From positions 1 through 12,247 of the forward strand of contig SLNX01000132.1 of assembly GCA_007132825.1 (NCBI GenBank): a DNA stretch of 12,247 bases. Direction: 5' to 3'. Shown here one piece after another: positions 1-7,063 of this stretch (positions are counted from its first letter, which is position 1; each line of letters begins with the position of its first letter). The stretch is from Bacteroidales bacterium. Lineage in GTDB: Bacteria; Bacteroidota; Bacteroidia; Bacteroidales; UBA7960. The notes below the pieces were generated by a model. It was not told the DNA's origin. It saw nothing but the letters and a program-made list of their open reading frames with translations, and ran no database searches. Made by a program: the position numbers and the translations under genes.

Positions 1-66
1 AAGGAAAAATGACTGCTATAAACATAGTTATTAACCCCGAAAAGTGTAAACAAAATTCAGGACGGG

Positions 67-2706
67 TCAGTAAAAAAGATCCTCCTCAATATTAAAGGTC
101 CTTTGTGTATTGTTGCGGGAATAATCAAACAGCATATCTCCGTTTTCCCTGATCAACCGGACGAAGTTGAGGTCGTACCAAACAATTGCCCTTCCGACAC
201 TCAACCCCGACAGCACATCCAGCTGTGTGTTGCCATTGCTGAATTCGGTTACCTTGATTGTTGCATTGTTCCGGATGCGCAAATAATCAATAGTGATTGA
301 CCTTCCTCCCTCAATGGTGATTAAGACAACTCCCTGCTCGTTTTTAAGGAAATTGATATTGGCAATTGCGTTGTACACAGTTGGTGCCCTTCTTCTGAAG
401 CCAGGGTTGTATCGGTCGAGGGCCTGTTGTGCTGCTGCACCCGGAATGACGACATTTTCCAGTTTGATGAGGTTGATGGCTGCAAACAGGCCTGCTATTG
501 CCCGGTCGTAATCCTGGGCTAGCAATCTATCGTTCTCCTCTTTAAGTGCAACAACAGGATCAAATATTTCTGCTGTTTTGTAGGCCATGGATGCAACTTT
601 CATCCCTGTATTCGCAAAGGAAGCGCCTGTCAGGTAAACGACACCCTGTTTGTCAAAGTCAATTCCAAACGCATTAAAATCGGGGTTTTCCGCATAGATA
701 TCGGTCCTTTGATGCACGCCTCCCAAACTAAATCTTGTAACAAACATGAAATGATTGGCAGGGTTTAGTGTATCAAGGTTTGCGCGTTGTGCCCATTGCA
801 GTCTTCCTGATGGATCATACTTCGCCAAAAAAACATCAGCATAATCCTCAACGGCGAAATCATGGCGACCGAAAACGACCTGATCATTAAAAGTGCCGGC
901 GAAATAGATGTTCTGATCAGGGTCTAAAGCAACATGGTAGGCGATGGCACTGCGCTGGCTGTCTGGTTGCCTGACCCACTGCAGTACGCCGTTATAATCA
1001 AATTTTGCAAGAAAGGCACCGTGTGTTTCATTTTCTGATGATAAGCTGAAGTTGCCAAACTCGGCTTCTCCCCTGAAAAACCCCGTAACGTAAGCATTAC
1101 CCATGTTGTCGAACACAAGGTCATTCCTGTTACCACCCCGGTGTCCGCCAAAATCATAGACCTGCTCCCATATGCTGCCGGCCAGGGCTCCGAGATGCGG
1201 GCTATCATCCAGTTCAATTACAATTGCCTCGACCTCGGCATACCGGGGCATGGTCAATCCAACCGGTGCATTGATGTATGTGGGGTCACAAACGGTATAC
1301 ATTTCATCGTTGTAAACTACGTAATCTCCACCCGGATGACGCGAAAAACCAACAGCGGTTGCAATGTGGTCATCATATTCCAGTCCGACAACCTGCAGGT
1401 TCAGGAGTTCCCTGATCAGATAGGCAAATAGCACCGACCTGTCTTCACAGTCTGAATAGGGATAATGGAGTACCTCCTCAGCAAAGAAAAACTTTTCATA
1501 ACCAAACTGCTCTTTATCCGTTTTGTAATCGAATGCGGTTTGTGTAAAGCGCAGTAAAAGATTTGCTGCATCTGCTTCCTGCCTGTCGGTAATAAGAGGC
1601 ATCAGGTTTTGAGCGAGTGACTCCTGTGCAATGGGCGAAACAGCCGAATCAAAATAAACATTGATCTGCGACTGCGGATAATCGGCATAAAACTTAATGG
1701 TATTTGCACAATAGGCGAACTCAAGGCTATGGGTTTCTCCTCCATAATCGAATGTGAGCTCGCGTGTTGTCGGGACATTTCCAAGATTCAGCGGACTGTT
1801 TATGTTCATGTCCATGATGCGGGGAGCATCGGGGAAGTCCTGATCGTATGTATACACGCTTGGTGCATCCCCTTCAACGAGGTAAAAACGGATGCCATCA
1901 AAGACCTGGTAGCTGATCTCATATATTTGATGCATGGATGGGAGCATCAACATTGCCTGATTGTCATAATAGGCGGCCCGTGCCCTGTATCCGGAGCGGT
2001 TCATCAAAAACCATGTGAGAAGGACGGCACCGTTTTCTGAACGGGTATATATTTCACGGGCTGTGTTTCTTACCAGCATGTAATAGCCCCAATCGTTCAG
2101 GTTCATTTGTCTTCTGTGTTCACCCAGCTGATTCACCAGATGGTTATAATTTGCTTCGCTGGCATCTGTCCAAAACAGGGCAATTGTTTCATTGTTAATG
2201 GTGTTTGGTACCCGGACCATAATGGCCGGATCATAGGTTAACCTGATGCGATTCCCATAAAAATTGAGGTTCAGGCTGCGCGTGGGAAATCTGTCAGGTT
2301 CGTGTCTTTGTATTGATGGAAGCTCGGGTTCGACAGCAGGCCTTTCCACCATTATGACCTCCTCCCTGGATACAGGCAGGGTTCGTGCGGCGGGTTCCTC
2401 AACCTGTGGCTCATGCCTCGGCATTATAACCGGTTTTGGTTTTTCATCAATCCGGACTCCGGTGAAAATCTGATACGACTCCCACCGTTGATTCAGGTAT
2501 TCAGTAAACTCTTTATCACGCTGAATCACATATTCATCATAACGCTGCCTCATCTGATTCAAAAACGCCTCATATTCCTTCTTATACTGCTCAAATTCGG
2601 ACTCACGTTGTCTGGCATAATCTTCAAAATCGGGAAACTGGGCATGAGCCGCATTAAGTATAAGTAAAGCAAAGGCAAAGTGGAGGATGCGGATAAGGTT
2701 CTTCAT
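67..2706 (-). CDS. Secreted transglutaminase-like protein with N-terminal 11-residue aromatic repeats and C-terminal SBBP-type repeats
   Basis: 879 aa. Residues 1-23 are a signal peptide ending AHAQ, so the protein is exported. Residues 27-78 form a charged, aromatic helix with 11-residue periodicity. Residues 84-140 are a Pro/Glu/Val-rich linker. Residues about 145-500 resemble a Bacteroidota family that ends in a transglutaminase-like fold: Cys420 (in SDCEDRS), His447 (in DDHIATAV) and Asp474 (in VCDPTY) are in the right order and spacing for a Cys-His-Asp triad. Whether it acts as a protease, an amidase or a cross-linker is not shown. Residues about 527-698 carry two full SBBP-type blades (FLAKFDYNGVLQW, FLAKYDPSGRLQW) and the start of a third, fewer than a seven-bladed propeller needs. 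Residues 700-879 are unrecognised. The ATG at 2706 is the only start preserving the signal peptide; the stop is TGA. The gene lies 286 bp after the preceding gene, behind a terminator, and I found no clear promoter of its own. Confidence 0.85.
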   Translation of the reverse strand: MKNLIRILHFAFALLILNAAHAQFPDFEDYARQRESEFEQYKKEYEAFLNQMRQRYDEYVIQRDKEFTEYLNQRWESYQIFTGVRIDEKPKPVIMPRHEPQVEEPAARTLPVSREEVIMVERPAVEPELPSIQRHEPDRFPTRSLNLNFYGNRIRLTYDPAIMVRVPNTINNETIALFWTDASEANYNHLVNQLGEHRRQMNLNDWGYYMLVRNTAREIYTRSENGAVLLTWFLMNRSGYRARAAYYDNQAMLMLPSMHQIYEISYQVFDGIRFYLVEGDAPSVYTYDQDFPDAPRIMDMNINSPLNLGNVPTTRELTFDYGGETHSLEFAYCANTIKFYADYPQSQINVYFDSAVSPIAQESLAQNLMPLITDRQEADAANLLLRFTQTAFDYKTDKEQFGYEKFFFAEEVLHYPYSDCEDRSVLFAYLIRELLNLQVVGLEYDDHIATAVGFSRHPGGDYVVYNDEMYTVCDPTYINAPVGLTMPRYAEVEAIVIELDDSPHLGALAGSIWEQVYDFGGHRGGNRNDLVFDNMGNAYVTGFFRGEAEFGNFSLSSENETHGAFLAKFDYNGVLQWVRQPDSQRSAIAYHVALDPDQNIYFAGTFNDQVVFGRHDFAVEDYADVFLAKYDPSGRLQWAQRANLDTLNPANHFMFVTRFSLGGVHQRTDIYAENPDFNAFGIDFDKQGVVYLTGASFANTGMKVASMAYKTAEIFDPVVALKEENDRLLAQDYDRAIAGLFAAINLIKLENVVIPGAAAQQALDRYNPGFRRRAPTVYNAIANINFLKNEQGVVLITIEGGRSITIDYLRIRNNATIKVTEFSNGNTQLDVLSGLSVGRAIVWYDLNFVRLIRENGDMLFDYSRNNTQRTFNIEEDLFY

Positions 2707-2762
2707 CTGTTTATAATTTCGTAACTATCTGTTATTTAGATCTTTGTGATTGTGCTTAAGCT

Positions 2763-2842
2763 TCAGGGCGCTGGTGGGGTGTTGCCCGCATTTACCCCAG
2801 GGCGTTGCCGCTGGGCTGAATTAAGTTGCCCTTATCAGGGCG
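2763..2842. repeat. GC-rich intergenic hairpin repeat element (Bacteroidota type)
   Basis: The octamer TCAGGGCG occurs at 2763-2770 and again at 2835-2842, 72 bp apart. Between the copies lie two hairpins. CCCAGGGC at 2796-2803 pairs with GCC-G-CTGGG at 2807-2815 across a three-base loop, with one bulged G. GCCCT at 2828-2832 pairs with AGGGC at 2837-2841 across a TATC loop. The phrasing 'CAGGGCGTTGCC...CTGGGCTG...GCCCTT..CAGGGCGTT' matches, from memory, a dispersed non-coding repeat common in Bacteroidota intergenic regions. The copy looks degenerate at several stem positions. Its mobility and function are unknown to me. Confidence 0.6.
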
Positions 2843-2864
2843 TTCCGTTTACTGCCGCGAACCC

Positions 2865-2906
2865 TTCGAGCTTCCAGCTTCTTCCTTCGAGCTTCGAGCT
2901 TCGAGC
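2865..2906. repeat. Heptamer tandem repeat, TTCGAGC-type, six units
   Basis: Six consecutive 7-bp units run without interruption: TTCGAGC (2865), TTCCAGC (2872), TTCTTCC (2879), then TTCGAGC three times (2886, 2893, 2900), followed by a decaying TTGAG. The three perfect units sit at the high-coordinate end and the diverged ones in the middle. The array is in non-coding DNA between the hairpin element and the terminator. The copy number could vary between strains by slippage. Confidence 0.85.
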
Positions 2907-2941
2907 TTGAGTAAGCATGAACAAAGTGAGAGCATAAAACA

Positions 2942-2972
2942 CTGCCTGAGAAGACAAAGTCTTTTCAGGCAG
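2942..2972 (-). terminator. Rho-independent terminator after the LPP20-like lipoprotein gene
   Basis: The arms CTGCCTGAGAAGAC (2942-2955) and GTCTTTTCAGGCAG (2959-2972) enclose an AAA loop. On the minus strand 13 of 14 positions pair, with one C-A mismatch at 2950/2964. The hairpin starts 20 bp after the stop codon of the upstream gene and is followed on the minus strand by TGTTTTATG, a short T-rich tail. On the plus strand the stem is complete with one G-U pair but has no T tract, so minus-strand termination is the better reading. Confidence 0.8.
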
Positions 2973-2992
2973 CATAAAGTTTCCGGAAGTTC

Positions 2993-3571
2993 TTAATTGC
3001 GCTCCCGGTCTAACTTTCTCATTTCGTCCTCAAAGGTGTTCTTGAACCGATCATAGTCATAATCGAGGCGCAAACGTTCGTCGCCACGAATCCGTTGATT
3101 CATAGCGCTTAGGATCTCACTGCCTGAAAGCTCAATGGCAACATAAGTACGATATCTTCCTTCATCAGTCCTTGTTGTCTCTTCGCAGATGATTCTTGTA
3201 CCGGTTAACTTTTGATTGATTACCTCACGTGACAAACCTTCATAACGTTGTTGATATTCCTGCATATCACCAATTGTAATGTCCTGAACATAATTATCAA
3301 TCACTGCCTTTACTGTTACTTCGATTTGTCCGGCCAGGTCAGCACGGGCATTGCTAACTGCCATCCTTTTGGAGTTTGACATGTTGGGGCTGTCTGCGCT
3401 GCTGTTTGCCCTGAAATATTCAGAATCTGAACGATATTCCGGATCACTGCATAACACTGTAATCCTTTCTTCGCCCCTGGGAAGATCATCTTTTGAGCGA
3501 CATTGTGTGAAAACAAACACTGTGGCTGCAAGTAACAAAGAAAACAGAATAAAAAGCTTTTGATTTTTCAT
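2993..3571 (-). CDS. Small LPP20-like (putative lipo)protein
   Basis: 192 aa, exported. Hydrophobic residues 6-22 are followed by FTQC, so Cys24 could be lipidated, but Gln before the Cys is unusual for a lipobox and the prediction is uncertain. Residues about 66-150 have the pattern of LPP20-type domains: an Ala/Arg-rich helix (AVSNARADLAGQI), then a helix, then a strand pair (TRIICEETTRTDEGRYRTYVAIEL). This resembles the domain order in Helicobacter LPP20 and Vibrio FlgP, inferred by pattern only. The tail (residues 160-192) is highly charged and helical. It is the last gene before the 2942-2972 hairpin and lies 82 bp after the preceding gene. That gap has no recognisable promoter, so co-transcription is likely. 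It probably acts in the periplasm or at the outer membrane with its neighbours. Confidence 0.75.
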   Translation of the reverse strand: MKNQKLFILFSLLLAATVFVFTQCRSKDDLPRGEERITVLCSDPEYRSDSEYFRANSSADSPNMSNSKRMAVSNARADLAGQIEVTVKAVIDNYVQDITIGDMQEYQQRYEGLSREVINQKLTGTRIICEETTRTDEGRYRTYVAIELSGSEILSAMNQRIRGDERLRLDYDYDRFKNTFEDEMRKLDRERN

Positions 3572-3653
3572 GATGTCTTGGTTTTGGTTATTAATTAGTT
3601 AACGTTTTAATTTCTGAACTTATATTTCAAACAAAAAAACCATTCTCTCATAT

Positions 3654-4976
3654 TTACCAGGATGTTGTATACGGGTGATTGTAAATTCTGTAGGTTTGCT
3701 TTTCACCATCATGCCCTTCCCGGTATTCGATATATCCGCTGATTCGCGGCAATCTTCTTTCCAATGCACTTGTTGCGGTTGCAATGATTGGATCATTAAA
3801 TTCAACATTTAGTTTATGATTGCCACGCCCTGAAAAGCTCTTTTCGATATCCCTTATCAAGATGGGTGGCAAATCTTCAAAATTCAGTATTATTTGCTCG
3901 ATCACAAAAGTTGCATCATGTTCAGCATAAATATTGATGTTCAGTCCGGTTCTGTGCACTGTCTCTGCATCTTCCTCAAGCGCAGTGAAATGAATGGGTT
4001 GCCTCAGGGAGATGCGCACTTTGTCTTCATTCACATCAAAATAAAACTTCTTTCGTATTGGTGATGTCCCAAAACGATAATGCACCTCAATATGATTTTC
4101 GGGGTCATCATAACAATAATCTACATCATAATCGATCACCCAAAAATCGCCATCCGCCTGCTTGCCAGTGATCCGTGCACATTCGCTGCGGATATTGGGT
4201 TGCTGTGAGGTTGTAAACCTTCTGTCGCCCGCCCTGAGGGCAAAACGGAGAGTTCCCAGGCTGCTGTTCTCTTCATAAAGGTTGATGCTGTTTAAGAGTC
4301 CCCTGTATCGATTGACTCCATTTAAAGCCTGCTCCTTTCTGCCATCGACAAAGGAGGCAGCCAGTGTTTGAAGTTCAGAAATGTTATTGTTTATCTGCTC
4401 AATGGAGGTAACTTCAGCCATGGCATCAAGCAAGTCATGGAGCTGGGCGGCAAGGCGCCGTTGCATGAGCTGGAAATCCATAACCAGCTTCCTGAGTTCA
4501 AATTCCGGAAACGGATACCTGACATGGTATCTGTATTTCTCTTTCCCTGTCCTTCTGTCGCGCAGATGCTCCCAATAAAAACCTTCAGCCCTCGACAGTG
4601 AAATACCCTGAAGGTAAGGAATGTCTCCTGACTGGGTGGTGATGGTTGCCGTATATTTTTCCAGAAATACGGTTATATGTTCATTGTAGTTAACCTGTTC
4701 TGTAACCATTTCACTTTCAGCTTTCACATGGTCGGCCACCGAGGTAACGATCCGCTCTTTAATAAGCATCAGTGCATTTTGCTGCGCCTCAGTGATAGAG
4801 GATCCCTCTGCATTAATAATGATATAGTCCTTTTCCAGTGTATTAACCCAGTCTGGTGTACGCCTTTGACTGCTGTCGACCACCCTGTATTGTGCACAGG
4901 CATTTGTAGTAATCAAGAGAACACACATCCAGAAGATCGGTAAAAATAGCTTTTGCTTATTTTGCATTCCATTCAT
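3654..4976 (-). CDS. Secreted LPP20-like protein of unknown function
   Basis: 440 aa. A signal sequence ends near TTNACAQ. Cleavage could be after ACA (signal peptidase I) or before Cys27 (lipoprotein); the sequence does not decide. Residues about 40-155 resemble an LPP20-type domain: PDWVNTLEKDYI, then the Ala/Gln-rich helix AEGSSITEAQQNALMLIKER, and a closing YRYHVRYPFP strand. Residues 160-235 are helical. Residues about 238-330 are beta-rich, with a Cys/Tyr/Asp-rich stretch (DYDVDYCYDDPENH). The C-terminal 110 residues read as a further beta domain with no family I can name. The first ATG gives MNGMQNKQ; Met4 is an equally good start. It lies only 18 bp after the preceding gene, so the two are almost certainly one transcript. 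Confidence 0.75.
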   Translation of the reverse strand: MNGMQNKQKLFLPIFWMCVLLITTNACAQYRVVDSSQRRTPDWVNTLEKDYIIINAEGSSITEAQQNALMLIKERIVTSVADHVKAESEMVTEQVNYNEHITVFLEKYTATITTQSGDIPYLQGISLSRAEGFYWEHLRDRRTGKEKYRYHVRYPFPEFELRKLVMDFQLMQRRLAAQLHDLLDAMAEVTSIEQINNNISELQTLAASFVDGRKEQALNGVNRYRGLLNSINLYEENSSLGTLRFALRAGDRRFTTSQQPNIRSECARITGKQADGDFWVIDYDVDYCYDDPENHIEVHYRFGTSPIRKKFYFDVNEDKVRISLRQPIHFTALEEDAETVHRTGLNINIYAEHDATFVIEQIILNFEDLPPILIRDIEKSFSGRGNHKLNVEFNDPIIATATSALERRLPRISGYIEYREGHDGEKQTYRIYNHPYTTSW

Positions 4977-4994
4977 AATGAGCTGTATTGCTGA

Positions 4995-6032
4995 TTATCT
5001 TTTTACTTCAATGTTTTCAAAACGAAGGGTTCCCAACCGATGAAACTCAAATTCAAGCAACCGTAAGAATGTTACCAGGTCAATGTTGTCGTCACGATAA
5101 ACAAATGTTCTCCTGGTGGGCACACCCCTTGCAAGGTCCACCCGGTTGCCGCTAAACAGGTTTCTTCTGAATTCATTGCCCTCTCTGTCAATGAATCTAT
5201 AGTTCCTTATCCGAATGGTGGTATTTTCAACCTGATTGGTTAGCATGAGGGCTATTTCCAGTCCGGTACCGGTATATTCAACATGAAGAACTTCCACCTC
5301 AAGATTTTGAAGCCTTCCTTTCATTCCGGCTGCGACTTTTTGTTCTGGTGGGTGTTCTTCCTGACGGTGTTGTTCCGTAATCCGCTCCGGCAGCGGACCG
5401 ATTTCACCGGCCATTTCCATGCAAATGTCGTAACACTCTCTGCTCACAGGTGGTATTGAAGTCAGAATTTCAACCGCCTCCCTTTTTCTGCCCTGCTCAA
5501 CAAGGCTTTGTGCAGTGGAAATAACCAATTCGCATTCTGTATTATAAAAAGAAAGGATTCGATCTTTTGCCCGCTCAATAAACACTCTGAATTGGCCTGC
5601 CCGGGGTTCTATAGACCTTATCGCATGTGTGAAGGCCCGCTCCCTGCTTTGGTCAACACCACGCACTTCCAGATTTGTTTCTCCAAAAACGGCTCCTGAA
5701 TAATTGTCAATTATGGTAAAAGAGATGTAAAGGGTAAGGGCATGCATAGGTGGCGCTGTTGAAGTGATATCTTCGCTGACCACGCTAATTTGGGGTACCA
5801 TAGCGAAATAGCTTGCTGACTCCTGGGCAGACAGACCGTTCAGGTTAATGATATTGGACATCCTGGCAAGTAACAGATTTCTGGCCTGTCCGGTAATATC
5901 AACATCCTCCCCGATATTCGGGGTAATGGCGATACGATCACCGTCGTCCATTCCAGTCTGATGGTTTTGGGAAAAAGCAACTGCTGCGATTGTAAGAAAA
6001 GTAAATAAGGTTAAAAGTATTTTTGTATGCAT
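4995..6032 (-). CDS. Conserved secreted protein, unnamed Bacteroidota family, three cysteines
   Basis: 345 aa with a signal peptide ending AVAFSQ (cleavage near residue 21). The N-terminal part (residues 30-155) alternates strands and helices (DRIAITPNI, HALTLYISFTIID, ETNLEVRGV) in a way that recalls the nucleotide-free CsgG/FlgT-type folds. Residues 160-210 are helical with Cys167, Cys200 and Cys204 (ECYDIC) and read like a TPR-type helix pair (VEQGRKREAVEIL). A Glu/Gln/Pro linker (about 215-232) leads to a C-terminal beta-sandwich-like domain (240-345; FIDREGNEF and GTLRFENIEV) that acts like a DUF4352-type Ig fold by pattern. I recall related proteins in Bacteroides but no experimental function. 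It is 29 bp after the DUF6175 gene and 18 bp before the next gene, in the middle of the operon. Confidence 0.7.
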   Translation of the reverse strand: MHTKILLTLFTFLTIAAVAFSQNHQTGMDDGDRIAITPNIGEDVDITGQARNLLLARMSNIINLNGLSAQESASYFAMVPQISVVSEDITSTAPPMHALTLYISFTIIDNYSGAVFGETNLEVRGVDQSRERAFTHAIRSIEPRAGQFRVFIERAKDRILSFYNTECELVISTAQSLVEQGRKREAVEILTSIPPVSRECYDICMEMAGEIGPLPERITEQHRQEEHPPEQKVAAGMKGRLQNLEVEVLHVEYTGTGLEIALMLTNQVENTTIRIRNYRFIDREGNEFRRNLFSGNRVDLARGVPTRRTFVYRDDNIDLVTFLRLLEFEFHRLGTLRFENIEVKR

Positions 6033-6061
6033 GGCATAAAAGATTTGGTTTTTGGTTTAAG

Positions 6062-7036
6062 CTATCGCTCTCCAATAATCAGCCAGGCTTCTCCAAGGCC
6101 TCTTTGGTGAATATGTGAATCGATATTAAAGTTTTGTCGCAGGTAGGATGCCAGGCTGCTCACAAAGCGTCTGGTATCCATGGCACGCTCGCGGCCTCTT
6201 GGATCGACGGTAAACAAGGGGATGCGAACCTGTTCAAGACGCATGAAGTTATTGGAACCATCTGTAAGTGAGTAACGACCTTCAACGGTGTTATCCTCAA
6301 TCCAATATTCAATGATGTCGATCAGTTCCATTTCGTATCCATCGTAATTAAAGAAGTCATAAAGGTCGAAAAAGGCATTGTCCCAGACCTGAACCCTTAT
6401 AGAAACCTGGCGACCGATGCGAAACATATCTTCAAAATGGGTCATCAGCCTTCCGTTGAACTCATCCATATAGCTCAGGACAGCCTCTTCGAGCAGAAGA
6501 TCGGCAGGTGCAGCAGTGCTGGGTTGTCCAGAACCTGCAGCAGCTGCAACCATGGAGGCCGTGTATGCATCAATCCCACGCAAATTAAAGGTGATCCACT
6601 GTTGCGGTCCTCTTGAATTGATTGTAAAATCAAGGTCCAGGATGATATCTGCCTGTGCAACACGCTTTAACCGGTCTATAGGACTTTCAGCAATTCCAGC
6701 ACTTGTTTCCCCGGAGGCCAGCATTTCAAGTTCGGCAGCTTGCCTTTCCAGATTTCGCAACTCCTGTTCCAGGTCTTTGAGCGGGAAGCCTCTGTCGGCC
6801 ATGATCCCTCCCATTTTGGTAATTACCATCCGGAGATCGGGATCGCTTTGCATCGCCCTTCGATAGTCGGGAATGGTTTGCTCGATCCCATCACTTACGA
6901 AGGTCGTTGAATAGCCCCTTGAAATACAATACTGCTCGCTGGGAACGACCATGATTGTAGGACGGCGTGCGGTTTGCCCGAAGGCAACAGAAACAAAAAT
7001 GATAAAGAGGGTCAAAAAAGGAAAAATACGTTTCAC
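6062..7036 (-). CDS. DUF6175 family exported protein
   Basis: 324 aa. Residues 1-20 are a signal peptide (SVAFG, then QTARRPTIMVVPS). The opening strand RPTIMVVPSEQYC, the segment MADRGFPLKDLEQEL, AESPIDRLKRVAQADIILDLD and the C-terminal RIPLF...DTRRFVSSLASYLR match, from memory, the Bacteroidota family DUF6175, and the length is typical. The strand-helix order ending in 'AQADIILDLDFTI' is like that of CsgG/LpoB/TolB-N-type periplasmic domains; this is inference. No catalytic motif is visible. The start codon is GTG (7034-7036); no in-frame ATG would keep the signal peptide, so GTG is chosen. It lies 27 bp after the lipoprotein gene and 29 bp before the next gene, as in a compact operon. No biochemical role is known to me. 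Confidence 0.85.
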   Translation of the reverse strand: MKRIFPFLTLFIIFVSVAFGQTARRPTIMVVPSEQYCISRGYSTTFVSDGIEQTIPDYRRAMQSDPDLRMVITKMGGIMADRGFPLKDLEQELRNLERQAAELEMLASGETSAGIAESPIDRLKRVAQADIILDLDFTINSRGPQQWITFNLRGIDAYTASMVAAAAGSGQPSTAAPADLLLEEAVLSYMDEFNGRLMTHFEDMFRIGRQVSIRVQVWDNAFFDLYDFFNYDGYEMELIDIIEYWIEDNTVEGRYSLTDGSNNFMRLEQVRIPLFTVDPRGRERAMDTRRFVSSLASYLRQNFNIDSHIHQRGLGEAWLIIGER

Positions 7037-7063
7037 AATGGGTGTTTTTTTTAGGATTAATAA

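Larger units (their letters stand above)
2707..2992. other. Repeat-rich intergenic spacer
   Basis: This non-coding gap between two minus-strand genes holds, from high to low coordinate, a terminator hairpin, a heptamer tandem array and a GC-richer hairpin element. About 50 AT-rich bases remain next to the downstream start codon. No open frame with coding character and no TAnnTTTG element on the minus strand was seen. The downstream gene may therefore depend on read-through or on a promoter that does not match the consensus. Confidence 0.75.

Noticed and set aside
1..66. Short plus-strand frame beginning with ATG at 10, and a possible terminator after the gene ending at 67
   Set aside because: The frame closes within about 30 codons and overlaps the end of the minus-strand gene without coding character. 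No convincing hairpin with a T tract is visible, so nothing is called in these 66 bases.
924..2040. Several open frames of 60-103 codons on both strands within 924-2040
   Set aside because: They lie wholly inside the transglutaminase-like gene in other frames and lack signal sequences, family motifs or leaders. They are shadows of the real gene.
2865..2906. Possible CRISPR-like array
   Set aside because: Units are 7 bp and directly adjacent, with no spacers and no cas genes nearby. It is a simple tandem repeat.
3572..3653. Possible internal promoter in the 82-bp gap before the small LPP20-like gene
   Set aside because: No TAnnTTTG element is present on the minus strand. The T-rich run and TTAATTAGTTAAC-like sequence are ordinary for AT-rich spacers.
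4974..4976. Met4 of the 3654-4976 gene as the true start
   Set aside because: It is possible but cannot be decided. Both starts keep the signal peptide and neither has a Shine-Dalgarno site, so the longer frame is reported.
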